DNA of 64,000 nt from Fuerstiella sp. (GCA_022447225.1 JAKVAZ010000009.1:62001-126000), one strand, 5' to 3'. Shown: positions 55,226 to 64,000, counted from the stretch's first letter. Notes: generated by a model from the letters alone, not told the origin. Numbers and translations: made by a program.

Positions 55226-56641
55226 ATGATGCTGAAAATTGCAGGTCCAAAATCGCGTTACTGCGACGGCATCTCCAGACGGACATGGATGCAGATCGGT
55301 TCTTTGGGACTGGGTGGTATGGCTCTGCCGGAAGTCCTGCGTGCAGAGTCCTCCGGAAGTCGAAACGCAAAGGCCAAAAGCATCATCATGGTGCTACTGC
55401 CGGGCGGTCCTTCCCACCTGGACATGTACGATCTCAAACCGGAGGCGCCTTCTGAGATTCGAGGAGAATTTCAGCCGATCTCAACAAACGTGCCTGGAAT
55501 CGACATCTGCGAACTTTTGCCCCGTCTTGCGGGCAACGCCGATAAACTCACGTTTCTGCGTTCGCTGATGGGCTTCAAAGACGACCACAATACTCACTGG
55601 TGTTCGACAGGGTGGAGATCTCATCCACCGATGCCGTCTTCACCCATTGAGCCGGGTTTTCCTCCGGGTGACTGGCCTTCGCTGGGCGCAGTACTCTCCA
55701 AACAGTTCGGCCCAAAAGTCAGCGGCGTCCCCGCCTGCGTGGACCTGATCCCGGTTTACCCTGACGCGCGTTTCATTATTCGGACAGACCCCGGACAGCC
55801 AGGTTTCCTTGGTCCCGGTCACGCCGGATTTAAAGCAAAGGCAGTGGAACGCGGAAACCTGGTGCTCAACGGTGCCAGCCTGGACCGGCTATCAAATCGA
55901 CGGGCTCTGCTGTCCAGCTTTGACCAGTGGCGTCGCAAACTTGATCAACCCGATTTTTCAGACGGCCTCGACGAATTCAATCAGCGAGCGTTTGAGGTTC
56001 TGACAACCCCGCGTCTGGCAGAGGCTCTTGACTTAAGCCGCGAAGATCCGGCGACAAGAGCGCGTTACGGACTGGACAGGAACTATTCCGGTGAACGCGA
56101 CGGCAAAACACACCTGGATCAGTTCCTGCTGGCACGACGGGTCATTGAGGCCGGTGCCCGCTGCGTGACACTTTCGTTCAGTCGCTGGCCGTTTGGTCGT
56201 ATGCTGCAGGGTGATTACAACTGGGACTGGCACGAAGACAACTTCAACGAAGCCCGCGGTGCGCTGCCACTTTTTGATCTGGGCCTGTCCACACTGATTG
56301 AAGATCTGTCCGAGCGAGGCTTACTGGACGAGACAATGGTCGTTGTCTGGGGTGAATTCGGTCGAACTCCAAAGATCAATGCAAACGCGGGACGTGACCA
56401 CTGGCCGAAAGTGGCAGGAGGCCTGCTGGCCGGTGGCGGATTAAAAACAGGTCAGGTCATCGGGTCAACCACACGCTGGGGCGAAGAGCCGCTTACACGC
56501 CCTGTGCACTTTCAGGAAGTATTTGCAACACTCTACAAACAGCTGGGGATCGATGTCGCAACCACGCAGCTCGTCGATCTGGCGGGTCGACCTCAGTATC
56601 TGGTCGACGGCCACAAACCAATGCCCGAACTCACGGGATAG
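55226..56641 (+). CDS. DUF1501 family exported protein
   Basis: This second DUF1501 protein has 471 residues if read from the ATG at 55226; a frame start at 55178 would add 16. The leader SRRTWMQIGSLGLGGMAL is twin-arginine-like, so the protein is probably exported folded. Hallmarks are VLLPGGPSHLDMYDLKPEAP, IDICELLPRLAGNADKLTFL, VVWGEFGRTPKIN followed by AGRDHWPKVAGG, and FATLYKQLGID. It belongs to the same family as the protein encoded at 2270-3631 but the two are clearly diverged. The reaction is not established; the fold is related to alkaline phosphatases and sulfatases. The PhyH gene follows 187 bp later on the same strand. Confidence 0.9.
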   Translation: MMLKIAGPKSRYCDGISRRTWMQIGSLGLGGMALPEVLRAESSGSRNAKAKSIIMVLLPGGPSHLDMYDLKPEAPSEIRGEFQPISTNVPGIDICELLPRLAGNADKLTFLRSLMGFKDDHNTHWCSTGWRSHPPMPSSPIEPGFPPGDWPSLGAVLSKQFGPKVSGVPACVDLIPVYPDARFIIRTDPGQPGFLGPGHAGFKAKAVERGNLVLNGASLDRLSNRRALLSSFDQWRRKLDQPDFSDGLDEFNQRAFEVLTTPRLAEALDLSREDPATRARYGLDRNYSGERDGKTHLDQFLLARRVIEAGARCVTLSFSRWPFGRMLQGDYNWDWHEDNFNEARGALPLFDLGLSTLIEDLSERGLLDETMVVVWGEFGRTPKINANAGRDHWPKVAGGLLAGGGLKTGQVIGSTTRWGEEPLTRPVHFQEVFATLYKQLGIDVATTQLVDLAGRPQYLVDGHKPMPELTG

Positions 56642-56828
56642 ATCAGCACCTCTGTGGAATGATTCACAGCAGACCGTGTGACACAGGCGTACTCCGGCCA
56701 TTGAATGCGGCACGTCTTCTGTTGTTCTTTCCGTTACTGTTGGGCCGAATCCGATTTCCAGCTGCATTCGCCTAGTCCCGAACGTGTGCTGACTCGGATT
56801 ATCCCGGCGAAATCCGGAAACCGGGGTT

Positions 56829-57629
56829 ATGCAGCTTACCGAAGCACAAATCAACGAATTCAAAAAGTTTGGTCTTTTGTTTCTGCCCGAGCAGTTCACA
56901 CCAGGGGAAGCGGCGTTACTGCGTGCGGAAGCGGACCGCATCTACCAGCTGGATCGCAAAGAAGTGTGGCGGGAATCAAATGGTGCTGCACGCACGGCAT
57001 TTGCTGCACACAAATACAGCGAAGGCTTTCGCCGACTGGGACGTCATCCGCGACTGATCAACCCGGTCATGCAGCTCCTCGGCGGTCAGATCTACATGCA
57101 CCAGTACAAAGTCAACGCCAAAGCGGCATTTGACGGTGATGTGTGGCAGTGGCACCAGGATTACGGTACCTGGCAGCGGGATGACGAGATGCCGACCCCC
57201 CATGCGATGAACATCGCTGTGTTCCTTGATCCGGTAACTGCCGCCAACGGCCCGCTCATGTTTATTCCCGGAAGCCACCGGGACGGCGTTTTTAATGCCG
57301 GGCATGATCTGCAAACCACCAGCTATCCACTGTGGACCCTTGATCGTACGACCGTAAAGCGACTGGCGGACGCTGGAGGAATCGAAGTCCCGACGGGTCC
57401 GCCTGGTTCCGTCATCCTGTTCCACAGCAATCTCGTTCACGCGAGTCCGTCAAATATCAGTCCGTGGCACCGCAGTATTGTCTACCTCAGCTTATGTGAA
57501 GTCAGCAACCACATTCGTCGTTTTCAGCGTGAAGAGTGGATCGCTCACCGGGATTTCACACCCATTGAACCACTGGACGATGACTGCCTGCTGAATCTGT
57601 CCCCCTCTTTCGACACGACGCAGGAGTAA
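56829..57629 (+). CDS. Phytanoyl-CoA dioxygenase (PhyH) family protein
   Basis: The 266-residue protein is a non-haem Fe(II)/2-oxoglutarate dioxygenase of the PhyH family. The metal triad is likely His-x-Asp in WQWHQDYGTWQRDD and the distal His in ILFHSNLVHASPSN, with a later Arg (WHRSIVYLSLCEV) for 2-oxoglutarate. NGPLMFIPGSHRDGVF is the family's strand after the substrate pocket. The sequence resembles the ectoine hydroxylase/proline hydroxylase side of the family, but the substrate cannot be assigned. It ends 6 bp before the next gene, whose ribosome binding site (CAGGAG) lies inside this one, so the two form an operon. Confidence 0.9.
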   Translation: MQLTEAQINEFKKFGLLFLPEQFTPGEAALLRAEADRIYQLDRKEVWRESNGAARTAFAAHKYSEGFRRLGRHPRLINPVMQLLGGQIYMHQYKVNAKAAFDGDVWQWHQDYGTWQRDDEMPTPHAMNIAVFLDPVTAANGPLMFIPGSHRDGVFNAGHDLQTTSYPLWTLDRTTVKRLADAGGIEVPTGPPGSVILFHSNLVHASPSNISPWHRSIVYLSLCEVSNHIRRFQREEWIAHRDFTPIEPLDDDCLLNLSPSFDTTQE

Positions 57630-57635
57630 TCTCTG

Positions 57636-58985
57636 ATGAGCCTGATGCAGCTTCTGCAGCGTCGAATGGAATCCATCGGACCGATCCGAGTGGGGCTGAT
57701 CGGTGCCGGTAAATTTGGTTCTATGTTTTTGTCTCAGGTTCCGACAACACCGGGCATCGAAGTAACAGTGATTGCTGATCTCGATCCACCGCAGGCTCAA
57801 GTAACCTGCGGTGTCGCAGGCTGGGACGCCGAAACACTTTCCCGGACTCGGTTTATCGAAGACGGCACGGTGCTCGCAAAGGCCGATGATGTCGATGTTG
57901 TCGTTGAAGCCACGGGACACCCTGCAGCCGGTGTCGCACACGCACAGGCCGCTGTGAATGAGGGCAAACATATCATCATGGTCAATGTTGAGGCGGACGT
58001 TCTGGCCGGACCGCTGCTCGCCCGACAGGCCGAATCAGCAGGCATCGTTTACTCGATGGCCTATGGTGATCAGCCGGCCCTTATTTGTGAACTGGTGGAC
58101 TGGGCCCGGTCATGCGGTTTTGACGTGGTGGCAGCGGGCAAGGGAACAAAATATCTACCATCCTATCATGACTCCACTCCGGACACGGTCTGGGATCACT
58201 ACGGCATCACAGCAGAACAGGCCGCCGGCGCCCGAATGAATTCGCAGATGTTCAACTCATTTCTCGACGGAACCAAATCGGCAATCGAGATGGCGGCAAC
58301 GGCTGACGCAACCGGGTTGACACCCGCCCCCCACGGCCTCACTTTCCCTCCCTGTGGAACGGATGATTTGCCGCATGTGTTGAAACCGCGCGACAGGGGA
58401 GGACTCCTGCACCATAAGGGACAGGTGGAAGTGGTCTCCTCACTGGAACGAGACGGTCAACCGGTGCATCGCGATCTGCGTTGGGGTGTCTATGTGGTAC
58501 TGGAAGCTCCAAACGACTATGCAGCCGATTGTTTCCGACAATACGGCCTGCTGACCGACGACACCGGGCGTTATGCCGCGATGTACAAACCGTATCACCT
58601 CATTGGACTGGAGTTGAATATTTCGATTCTCTCGGCCGTACTGCGGCAGGAGCCCACTGGCTGCATGACTGATTTTCGAGCCGATGTCGTGGCCACTGCT
58701 AAGCGAGACCTGACCGCGGGTGAGATCCTGGACGGCGAAGGAGGCTTCACCGTCCGCGGCAGGTTGATGCCCGCCTATGACAGTTTGCAATTACGAGGAT
58801 TGCCGATCGGACTCGCACACGGTGTGCAGCTGACACGTGATGTGGCCGAAGGCCAGCCGCTGTGCTGGCCTGACATTTCAATCGACGACGCGAACAAAAT
58901 TGTGCGTCTGCGGCAGTCAATGGAGCAGTCCTGTCGTGCCGAGTGGAACATCTGTGAATCTGTCGTTGCTGTACCGCCGGCGTAA
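57636..58985 (+). CDS. NAD(P)-dependent oxidoreductase with SAF domain
   Basis: The 449-residue protein starts with a Rossmann domain (RVGLIGAGKFGSMFLSQV, then VTVIADLDPPQAQ and DVVVEATGHPAAGVAHAQAA) of the homoserine-dehydrogenase-like oxidoreductases. A catalytic middle part with VNVEADVLAGPLLARQAESA and YSMAYGDQPALICELVDWA follows. From about residue 345 it ends in a SAF-type domain (ATAKRDLTAGEILDGEGGF, then GVQLTRDVAEGQPLCWPDI). Such proteins act on sugar-acid or hydroxy-acid derivatives in catabolic operons, but a specific substrate is not visible. The gene is 6 bp downstream of the PhyH gene, suggesting sequential oxidation steps on one substrate, which is inference. Confidence 0.85.
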   Translation: MSLMQLLQRRMESIGPIRVGLIGAGKFGSMFLSQVPTTPGIEVTVIADLDPPQAQVTCGVAGWDAETLSRTRFIEDGTVLAKADDVDVVVEATGHPAAGVAHAQAAVNEGKHIIMVNVEADVLAGPLLARQAESAGIVYSMAYGDQPALICELVDWARSCGFDVVAAGKGTKYLPSYHDSTPDTVWDHYGITAEQAAGARMNSQMFNSFLDGTKSAIEMAATADATGLTPAPHGLTFPPCGTDDLPHVLKPRDRGGLLHHKGQVEVVSSLERDGQPVHRDLRWGVYVVLEAPNDYAADCFRQYGLLTDDTGRYAAMYKPYHLIGLELNISILSAVLRQEPTGCMTDFRADVVATAKRDLTAGEILDGEGGFTVRGRLMPAYDSLQLRGLPIGLAHGVQLTRDVAEGQPLCWPDISIDDANKIVRLRQSMEQSCRAEWNICESVVAVPPA

Positions 58986-59462
58986 CGATTTTCAAAACAG
59001 CAAACACCATCACATCGCTCGGGACTTTTGACGCATCTGCCGGATCATCAATCACAAAAGCCAAAAACACGAGACCGATCCAGTCTCCGTTGCTCTCACC
59101 ACGTCACAAGTTCCCTCACTCCACTTTCATACGACGGTCCAGCGTTGCCGGAAAAAAACATAAACATCCCCACTGTTTACGATCCGTCTGAAGTTCTTTC
59201 CGGATTCTCGATCCGTTTCATCAATGGCAATGGATGTCAGTCCGCTGACGACGGGTGGTGCGGTACCGTGGAGTTCCGGCTGTAGGCCGACGACTGCGTC
59301 GAGGCGTTGCACACACCACAACGATTCTACGGACGGAGACTGAGATCCGACCATGCACTGGATCGATATTGATACCCGCAGGTCTTGAAAAGCAGAATAC
59401 TAAACAACAAATGGCAGACCTGTTCTCGTATCCAAATGCCCTGTAATAATAATCGTCAAGAA
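58986..59462. other. Intergenic stretch between convergent genes
   Basis: The 477 bp between the SAF-domain oxidoreductase (plus strand) and the sialidase-fold gene (minus strand) show no supported gene. Several short frames lack motifs, and no hairpin of terminator quality was found. Confidence 0.45.
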
Positions 59463-60548
59463 TTACCAGGCGACATTTAGTCGAGTCCAGCGGATGACAG
59501 AATGCCCCTGCTCATGACACCAATGTGTCGCCAGGAATGTACCATCACTAAGTTTGATGGCCGTTGGATAACCAAACGCAAAATCATCGAATTCGTCGAT
59601 TCTCGATTCGACACTACTATCACGTTCGACAAAAGACGCGGCATTGTACATGGTGGATTCATGATGGACGGTCCAGGTTTGGTCAGTCCAGGTCACAAGG
59701 CACATGCGGATTTCCTGCTGCCCATGACGTTTGTTATAAAGCACAAGTAATCGGTCATCACCGAGTGAAATCGGCGTCATCGTTTGACCTTGTATTTTCG
59801 TCGACGTCATTGGACCAAATGTGCGGCCACCATCTCGTGAAATGACATACGTATTCTGCTGGTCAACGTAATCACCCAGGGTTACGGTCCAACAAACGCC
59901 CATGACAACGTCCGGTGCGAGTTCCACAAACTTGTGTTCAAAGAACCCCCGGCGGCCGTTCAATCCCACCGCATCCTCAAACGCAATCGTATATTGCCAT
60001 GTCTGTCCATCGTCATCTGACACGGCCAAATAGACTCGTTCGCCCAACGTATCTTTTCCGGACAAGGCTGCGGCCGGAGCCAATAGCCTGCCGGATTGCA
60101 GAACAAGCAATCCGTGTGACACCTCTAACGGACAATCCATCGGAAAAAGAACATCGACGGCCGGTGACCACGACCGCCCCTGGTCATTACTACGACATAG
60201 TACTGCCGTCGTTGGTCTTTGACCAAACTGGTGATCGACACAGTCTTCGATCCAGGCACCGTAGGCATAGATGGTAGTCGCCTTGGCATTGGTCGTAAGC
60301 TTCAGAAAATTAGCTCGCCCCTGCGCGTGATCTTTTTCAAGGACAACTCCGGCAGGTGTCCAATTGTTGCCTCCGTCTGCTGAACGGGCACACTCTGTTT
60401 GCCCGGTAACCAGTGCGCCGCTACCAACACTAAAGGAACAGAGTAGTTCGTCATTGCCAAGTTGTACCGTCATCGGAAATGCGGAATCGCGATCATCAAT
60501 GATCCCACTAGCCAGTATTTCAATTGTACACATCGCGTTTTGTTTCAT
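59463..60548 (-). CDS. Sialidase-fold protein
   Basis: The 361-residue protein is a six-bladed propeller of the sialidase type. Four Asp-box motifs are visible: SADGGNNW, SNDQGRSW, SDDDGQTW and SRDGGRTF, each at the turn of a blade. The N-terminal MTVQLGNDELLCSF and C-terminal YPTAIKLSDGTFLATHWCH are typical of the catalytic-like fold, but the arginine triad and the Tyr/Glu pair of true sialidases cannot be confirmed by eye. There is no clear leader, so it may be cytosolic, unusual for a secreted glycosidase. Substrate unknown. Confidence 0.8.
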   Translation of the reverse strand: MKQNAMCTIEILASGIIDDRDSAFPMTVQLGNDELLCSFSVGSGALVTGQTECARSADGGNNWTPAGVVLEKDHAQGRANFLKLTTNAKATTIYAYGAWIEDCVDHQFGQRPTTAVLCRSNDQGRSWSPAVDVLFPMDCPLEVSHGLLVLQSGRLLAPAAALSGKDTLGERVYLAVSDDDGQTWQYTIAFEDAVGLNGRRGFFEHKFVELAPDVVMGVCWTVTLGDYVDQQNTYVISRDGGRTFGPMTSTKIQGQTMTPISLGDDRLLVLYNKRHGQQEIRMCLVTWTDQTWTVHHESTMYNAASFVERDSSVESRIDEFDDFAFGYPTAIKLSDGTFLATHWCHEQGHSVIRWTRLNVAW

Positions 60549-60732
60549 AATGCGATGCGCGATCGATTGAAATAATGATATTTTTCACTCAACCCAACCA
60601 TTGCATCTGACACCGTAAAGTTCGGACCTTCTTCGAAGTCAGGGCCTGACGCGGTCGATACCGGACCGCTTCCCGATGTTATTTCGCACGATAACACAGG
60701 AGCCGTGTATGACCTCGCAAATACGGTTCTAT

Positions 60733-60773
60733 GAGAGGGTGCCTCACGGCGGACCGTCGTGACGCACCCTCTC
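60733..60773 (-). terminator. Strong hairpin downstream of the aldolase gene
   Basis: A 16-bp inverted repeat (GAGAGGGTGCCTCACG paired with CGTGACGCACCCTCTC, one mismatch) closes a 9-base loop. It begins 8 nt beyond the stop codon of the minus-strand HpcH/HpaI gene, the position of a terminator, although the following run is AT-mixed rather than a pure T tract. It could also act as an RNA-stabilising 3' end. Confidence 0.65.
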
Positions 60774-60781
60774 GATCGTGT

Positions 60782-61561
60782 TCAGGAAACCGCTTTACGA
60801 ATTTCTGAATATGCAGATTCACAACCGTTGATCATGAACTGGAAATCGTTTCCAGCCTGCAGCCACTGCACACCACAGCTGATCAGCAGTTTTGCAAACT
60901 CCGGATCCGCATCCAGTCCCGAACCAATGAACTTTCCGGCCGCTTTTGCTTTGGATGCAACCGTTGTCATGACTTCGACAACTTCGGGATGTGTTGTATC
61001 ACCGAGCCGCCCCATCGAACCGGACAGATCCTGAGGGCCAAGTACCAGCGAATCGAGACCTTCGATTTTCAATACCTCATCCAACTCCTCGACCAGTTCC
61101 ATTGTTTCTACCTGGACCGTCACAAAGACGTCACGATTGGCCTGCTGCAGGTATTCCTGCTGCTGCAGACGTCCATACTGCATCGGTCGACGCGGTCCGA
61201 AGCCACGAGTGCCCATGGGGGGATAGCGGCACGCAGAAACAAATTTCGCGGCATCAGCTGCTGAATAGGCTCTGGGAAGAATGATCCCTTCCGCACCCGA
61301 ATCAAGCACACGTTTCACCCACCCGACATCATTGGAGGGGATACGAACGATTGCAGGAGCCCCGCCCGCCCGTGCGGCAATCAAATGTCCCAGCATTGAC
61401 TCCGTCGTTGCAGGATTGTGCTCCATGTCGAACCAGAAAAAGTCGACACTGGGGGCCAGAGCCTCCGTCACGGTGGGATCGGTGTGTGTGATCCCGGCAC
61501 CGAGAACAGTTTGTCCGGCACGAATTTTTTCGCGCATCCGATTGATGTTTGTGCTGATCAT
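60782..61561 (-). CDS. HpcH/HpaI family aldolase
   Basis: The 259-residue protein belongs to the class II HpcH/HpaI aldolases, which cleave 4-hydroxy-2-oxo acids to pyruvate and an aldehyde with a divalent metal. FFWFDMEHNPATTE carries the catalytic His, PAIVRIPSNDVGWVKRVLDS the phosphate/carboxylate Arg and GAEGIILPRA its strand; metal ligands are the Glu in VFVTVQVETMELVEELD and the Asp in LVLGPQDLSGSMG. The substrate is not assigned. The gene lies 315 bp downstream of the luciferase-like gene on the same strand and ends at a strong hairpin. Confidence 0.92.
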   Translation of the reverse strand: MISTNINRMREKIRAGQTVLGAGITHTDPTVTEALAPSVDFFWFDMEHNPATTESMLGHLIAARAGGAPAIVRIPSNDVGWVKRVLDSGAEGIILPRAYSAADAAKFVSACRYPPMGTRGFGPRRPMQYGRLQQQEYLQQANRDVFVTVQVETMELVEELDEVLKIEGLDSLVLGPQDLSGSMGRLGDTTHPEVVEVMTTVASKAKAAGKFIGSGLDADPEFAKLLISCGVQWLQAGNDFQFMINGCESAYSEIRKAVS

Positions 61562-61876
61562 TGCTTTGGAATTCTCTTTCGTTTACCTAACGCGCCGGAT
61601 GTTCCGGCAAAAAGTTTGATCACAGTCTGCCACCGGCAAAATCCGAAGTTTGACACAGGCTAACCGGCCCTGGCGACGCCGTTAAGGACTTCGAGGCCCG
61701 AAAACGCTGTATTGCCGTGTTTAGCACCAGGACGGCCAAAACTTGGCCTCGCTGAAGCAGCCAGTGACCACTCAGCGATCCCCGTGTCACACAGGACCGC
61801 GGGGACATAACCCTGAACGAAAACATTTCCTGAACCTGACGTTTAAGCTCCTGCCATTGTTGTCCGCTGTGGACAT
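61562..61876. other. Intergenic stretch upstream of the aldolase gene
   Basis: This 315-bp gap between the luciferase-like gene and the aldolase gene, both on the minus strand, probably carries a separate promoter for the aldolase. No gene or repeat is supported. Confidence 0.4.
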
Positions 61877-62986
61877 TTATTGGGCACCAATGGCCCGATT
61901 AAATGCCGGAACAACCACCTGCGCAAACAATTCGAGACTGTGAATCCATTGCTCCCGATCATCCCAGTCGTGAGCAGTCAGAATCAGTGTACCGAACGGA
62001 CCAATTTGTTCGCGCAGCCGAAGCAACTGATCGGTCACGCATTCGGGATCTCCCGATATGATGACATCTTCCATGAAGTAATCGATTGTACAGTCCGAAT
62101 CCGCCTGTTGTTCGTCGCGTTTCCACATAGCCACACCGTCGGGGGCTGTTGCCTGGGTCAGATCAAGGATGTACTGAATACACGATCCCAGCGAATTCTT
62201 TCGCGCCAGTCGCTGCGCATCCTCAGTCGAATCTGCCACCAGCACATTTCTCGCAACCGCCCAGTCGGAAGGGTCTGCCATTCGACCGGCGCCGGCTGCC
62301 GCCTCAGCATAGGTCTGCCACTGTGCCTGCAGGCAGTCGGTGTGGAGCATGTGGTGACTAATAAAACGAAATCCTCGTTCCGCCGCTTTTTGCAGTCCGA
62401 CCGAACTGCGGCTGATACTTGGAACGTAGATCGGCGGATGCGGCTGCTGAAACGGTTTGTGGAGATGCCCAACCCCAAGCTCAGTATGAAGATTGTCCTT
62501 CATCCTGACGTTCCAGAACCGGCCTTCCATATCAACGGGCAGCTCCTCCTCCCACAGTCGCATGATCATGCCAATTGACTCAGAAACTCTCGCTCCCATT
62601 TCACCTGGGGCCGATCCGAAAACCTCCATATCGGTCGGGATCGCACCCGGTCCAAAACAGACGTTCAGGCGTCCACGTGACATGTGATCCAGAAATGCGA
62701 GCCTCCCCGCTACGTGCATAGGATGGTGATACTGCAGGCAGACCGGCGCAGGACCGATTCGAATTCGTTCCGTCAGGCCAAGTACTTTTCCCAGAAATAT
62801 TTCCGGCATAACGATGTTCTCAATCGACGAAGAATGATGTTCGCCAACCCAGAAATCGTCAAACCCGAGTTCCTCACACTTGACTGCCAGTTCAAGGTCC
62901 TCATCGATACATTGCGCCAGAGGCTTGCCTGGATCGTGAATCGGCATCACGAACATTCCAAGTCGCAGCGGTGTCACCTGGTTCAT
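61877..62986 (-). CDS. Luciferase-like (LLM class) flavin-dependent monooxygenase
   Basis: The 369-residue protein has the TIM-barrel LLM fold: RLGMFVMPIHDPG at the start, LGFDDFWVGEHHSS (compare the EHH motif of luciferase-like enzymes), RIRIGPAPVCLQYHHPMHVA, LDHMSRGRLNVCFGPGAIP and the DFMEDVIISGDPE-like YFMEDVIISGDPECV near the end. These enzymes use reduced flavin and O2 to oxidise an aldehyde, sulfonate or other small molecule. Its ATG overlaps the stop of the upstream dehydrogenase gene by 4 bp, so they are translationally coupled. Confidence 0.9.
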   Translation of the reverse strand: MNQVTPLRLGMFVMPIHDPGKPLAQCIDEDLELAVKCEELGFDDFWVGEHHSSSIENIVMPEIFLGKVLGLTERIRIGPAPVCLQYHHPMHVAGRLAFLDHMSRGRLNVCFGPGAIPTDMEVFGSAPGEMGARVSESIGMIMRLWEEELPVDMEGRFWNVRMKDNLHTELGVGHLHKPFQQPHPPIYVPSISRSSVGLQKAAERGFRFISHHMLHTDCLQAQWQTYAEAAAGAGRMADPSDWAVARNVLVADSTEDAQRLARKNSLGSCIQYILDLTQATAPDGVAMWKRDEQQADSDCTIDYFMEDVIISGDPECVTDQLLRLREQIGPFGTLILTAHDWDDREQWIHSLELFAQVVVPAFNRAIGAQ

Positions 62987-64000
62987 TGCGTTACTCCTCC
63001 GTTCAGAATGCCGGAGAGGTCAATATCCAGGCGATCTCCGTGAGCGTAGAATTCCTGCAGAGTCCTGTCGTCAACCGGAATGCCCTCGATCTCACGTCTC
63101 CTCCGGACACGAAACTCGATTTCGCCAGGAACCAGGACTTCATCGAACCCGGGGGCGGGTGGAGAGGATTTCATATACGCCACGGTCTCGTCCATCAGTT
63201 GCTTAAATGTCTCGATCGGACAAAACGCGGAAGGATCGATGACGATGAAGCAGACTCCGTTGCCAAACACTTCCGTGTCCTGACAACTGATTCCGGCAAG
63301 TGCGCTGCCAAGAATTTCGACCAGAAGACTGAGTGCGAATCCTTTGTGTCCCACGCCACCGCCCAGTGGCATAATGCCTCCACGTGGTGGCCCGTAAAAC
63401 TCATTCGGATCATTGGTTGGGTTTCCGCCGGCATCCAGGATCCAGCCATCCGGAACTGACTGCCCCTCATTGCGATGGAATCGAATTTTTCCTTCCGGCG
63501 CTACCGAGGTGGAAAAATCGGCCACAATCGGATCTGCTCCCGTCGGGGCCGCCCAGGCGATGGGATTGGTTGCCAGTCGACCTTCCCGCCCGCCAAACGG
63601 AAGAACAAAGTGTCCGTAAACCGGGGAGTTGCATGTCGACAGCGCTATCATACCGCTGTCGGCTGCAAGCTGAACCCACGCACCGATGCGTCCGATATGG
63701 TTACAGCGTTTTGTAATCACACAGGCCGTTCGCTGCTCACGCGCCATACGAACGGCCTCATTTACAGCACGTTCCGCTCCCACGGCACCGAATCCCTGAC
63801 CACAGTCGACAACGGCAGTGGTCGGCCCCGTTTGCTGAATCGATACCGGCGCTTCAATATCAATCGAACCATCGGCTACAAATCCCAGATATTCGGGAAT
63901 TCGCATCACTCCATGCGAGTCATGCCCCATCAGACTGCTGGTAACCAGTGCTCCAACCGTTGCCTGGGCTTTAGACTCTTCAACACCGGCCGCAGCAAAC
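62983..64000 (-). CDS. Malate/lactate-type dehydrogenase (Ldh2 family), partial
   Basis: The frame is open to the window's last base (an additional VEESKAQATVGALVTSSL stretch precedes GHDSHGVMRIPEYL), so the 5' end lies beyond 64000. The product is an NAD(P)H-dependent 2-hydroxyacid dehydrogenase of the malate/L-lactate/ureidoglycolate family: GHDSHGVMR with the catalytic His, CNHIGRIGAW, TCNSPVYGHFVLPFGGRE, the NPIAWAAP and VADFSTSVAPEGKIR stretches, and GHKGFALSLLVEIL with the substrate-side residues. It overlaps the luciferase-like gene by 4 bp. Together with the aldolase it fits the breakdown of a hydroxy acid; the substrate is unknown. Confidence 0.9.
   Translation of the reverse strand, partial: FAAAGVEESKAQATVGALVTSSLMGHDSHGVMRIPEYLGFVADGSIDIEAPVSIQQTGPTTAVVDCGQGFGAVGAERAVNEAVRMAREQRTACVITKRCNHIGRIGAWVQLAADSGMIALSTCNSPVYGHFVLPFGGREGRLATNPIAWAAPTGADPIVADFSTSVAPEGKIRFHRNEGQSVPDGWILDAGGNPTNDPNEFYGPPRGGIMPLGGGVGHKGFALSLLVEILGSALAGISCQDTEVFGNGVCFIVIDPSAFCPIETFKQLMDETVAYMKSSPPAPGFDEVLVPGEIEFRVRRRREIEGIPVDDRTLQEFYAHGDRLDIDLSGILNGGVTQ

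Noticed and set aside
1-64000. Search for insertion sequences, integrases, phage genes, CRISPR and restriction or toxin-antitoxin modules.
   Set aside because: No transposase, integrase, nuclease-methylase pair or array could be recognised; the accessory regions look like decayed or catabolic genes instead.

Overview
This window most probably comes from a marine or brackish planctomycete (Planctomycetota, Planctomycetaceae-like). That is an inference from gene content: two DUF1501 proteins with twin-arginine-like leaders, a DUF1559 protein with a type IV prepilin N-terminus, a CehA/McbA metallohydrolase, a sulfatase remnant, a Na+-translocating NQR subunit and several very large multidomain fusions. 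Coding density is moderate for a bacterium, genes sit on both strands, and several gaps of 300-1000 bp hold either nothing recognisable or the debris of former genes. I see no rRNA, tRNA, CRISPR array, insertion sequence or phage module.

Layout. 1-8.4 kb: the end of nqrF, a cupin protein, an orphan DUF1501 protein, a sulfatase pseudogene, a RidA-family protein, a GalT-like protein, an endonuclease/exonuclease/phosphatase (EEP) protein lacking two catalytic residues, and a DUF493 protein. 8.4-21.1 kb: a 964-residue cysteine hydrolase/ThuA-like/SMP-30 fusion, an orphan EboE, a ParE/GyrB-type topoisomerase subunit, a small membrane-anchored protein, overlapping truD and RluA-type pseudouridine synthases, a shortened UvrA, and a metallophosphatase that may use an unusual start codon. 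21.2-26.3 kb: a tightly coupled minus-strand operon of ExbB-like channel, ExbD-like protein and an EF-hand-bearing CehA/McbA metallohydrolase, behind a DUF1559 pseudopilin gene. 26.6-34.0 kb: argB-argD, a class 3 lipase pseudogene, then a nucleotidyltransferase without its usual signature next to an 1101-residue GHMP kinase/UDPGP pyrophosphorylase fusion. 34.3-46.9 kb: frr, a zinc-ribbon membrane protein, an acyl-CoA ligase pseudogene, an acyl-CoA dehydrogenase, map, an aminotransferase overlapping epmA, a PH-like membrane protein, xseB, and an M50-like membrane protein with a destroyed zinc site. 47.0-54.6 kb: a low-complexity exported protein with two Glu tracts and four 16-residue repeats, Mn-type superoxide dismutase, a tandem thioredoxin lipoprotein with one dead redox site, an unassigned ATP-grasp-like protein and a family 2 glycosyltransferase. 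55.2-64.0 kb: a second DUF1501 protein, then accessory catabolic genes (PhyH dioxygenase with a SAF-domain oxidoreductase, a sialidase-fold protein, an HpcH/HpaI aldolase, a luciferase-like monooxygenase and a malate/lactate-type dehydrogenase cut by the window end).

The best candidates for undescribed biology are the ExbB/ExbD/EF-hand metallohydrolase operon, the kinase-pyrophosphorylase fusion with its signature-less nucleotidyltransferase neighbour, the three-domain hydrolase/ThuA/lactonase fusion, and a set of enzyme-fold proteins that have lost catalytic residues (EEP, M50, second thioredoxin domain). Three well-resolved pseudogenes (sulfatase, lipase, acyl-CoA ligase) show ongoing gene decay. 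All functional statements come from reading motifs in the sequence; no database search was run.
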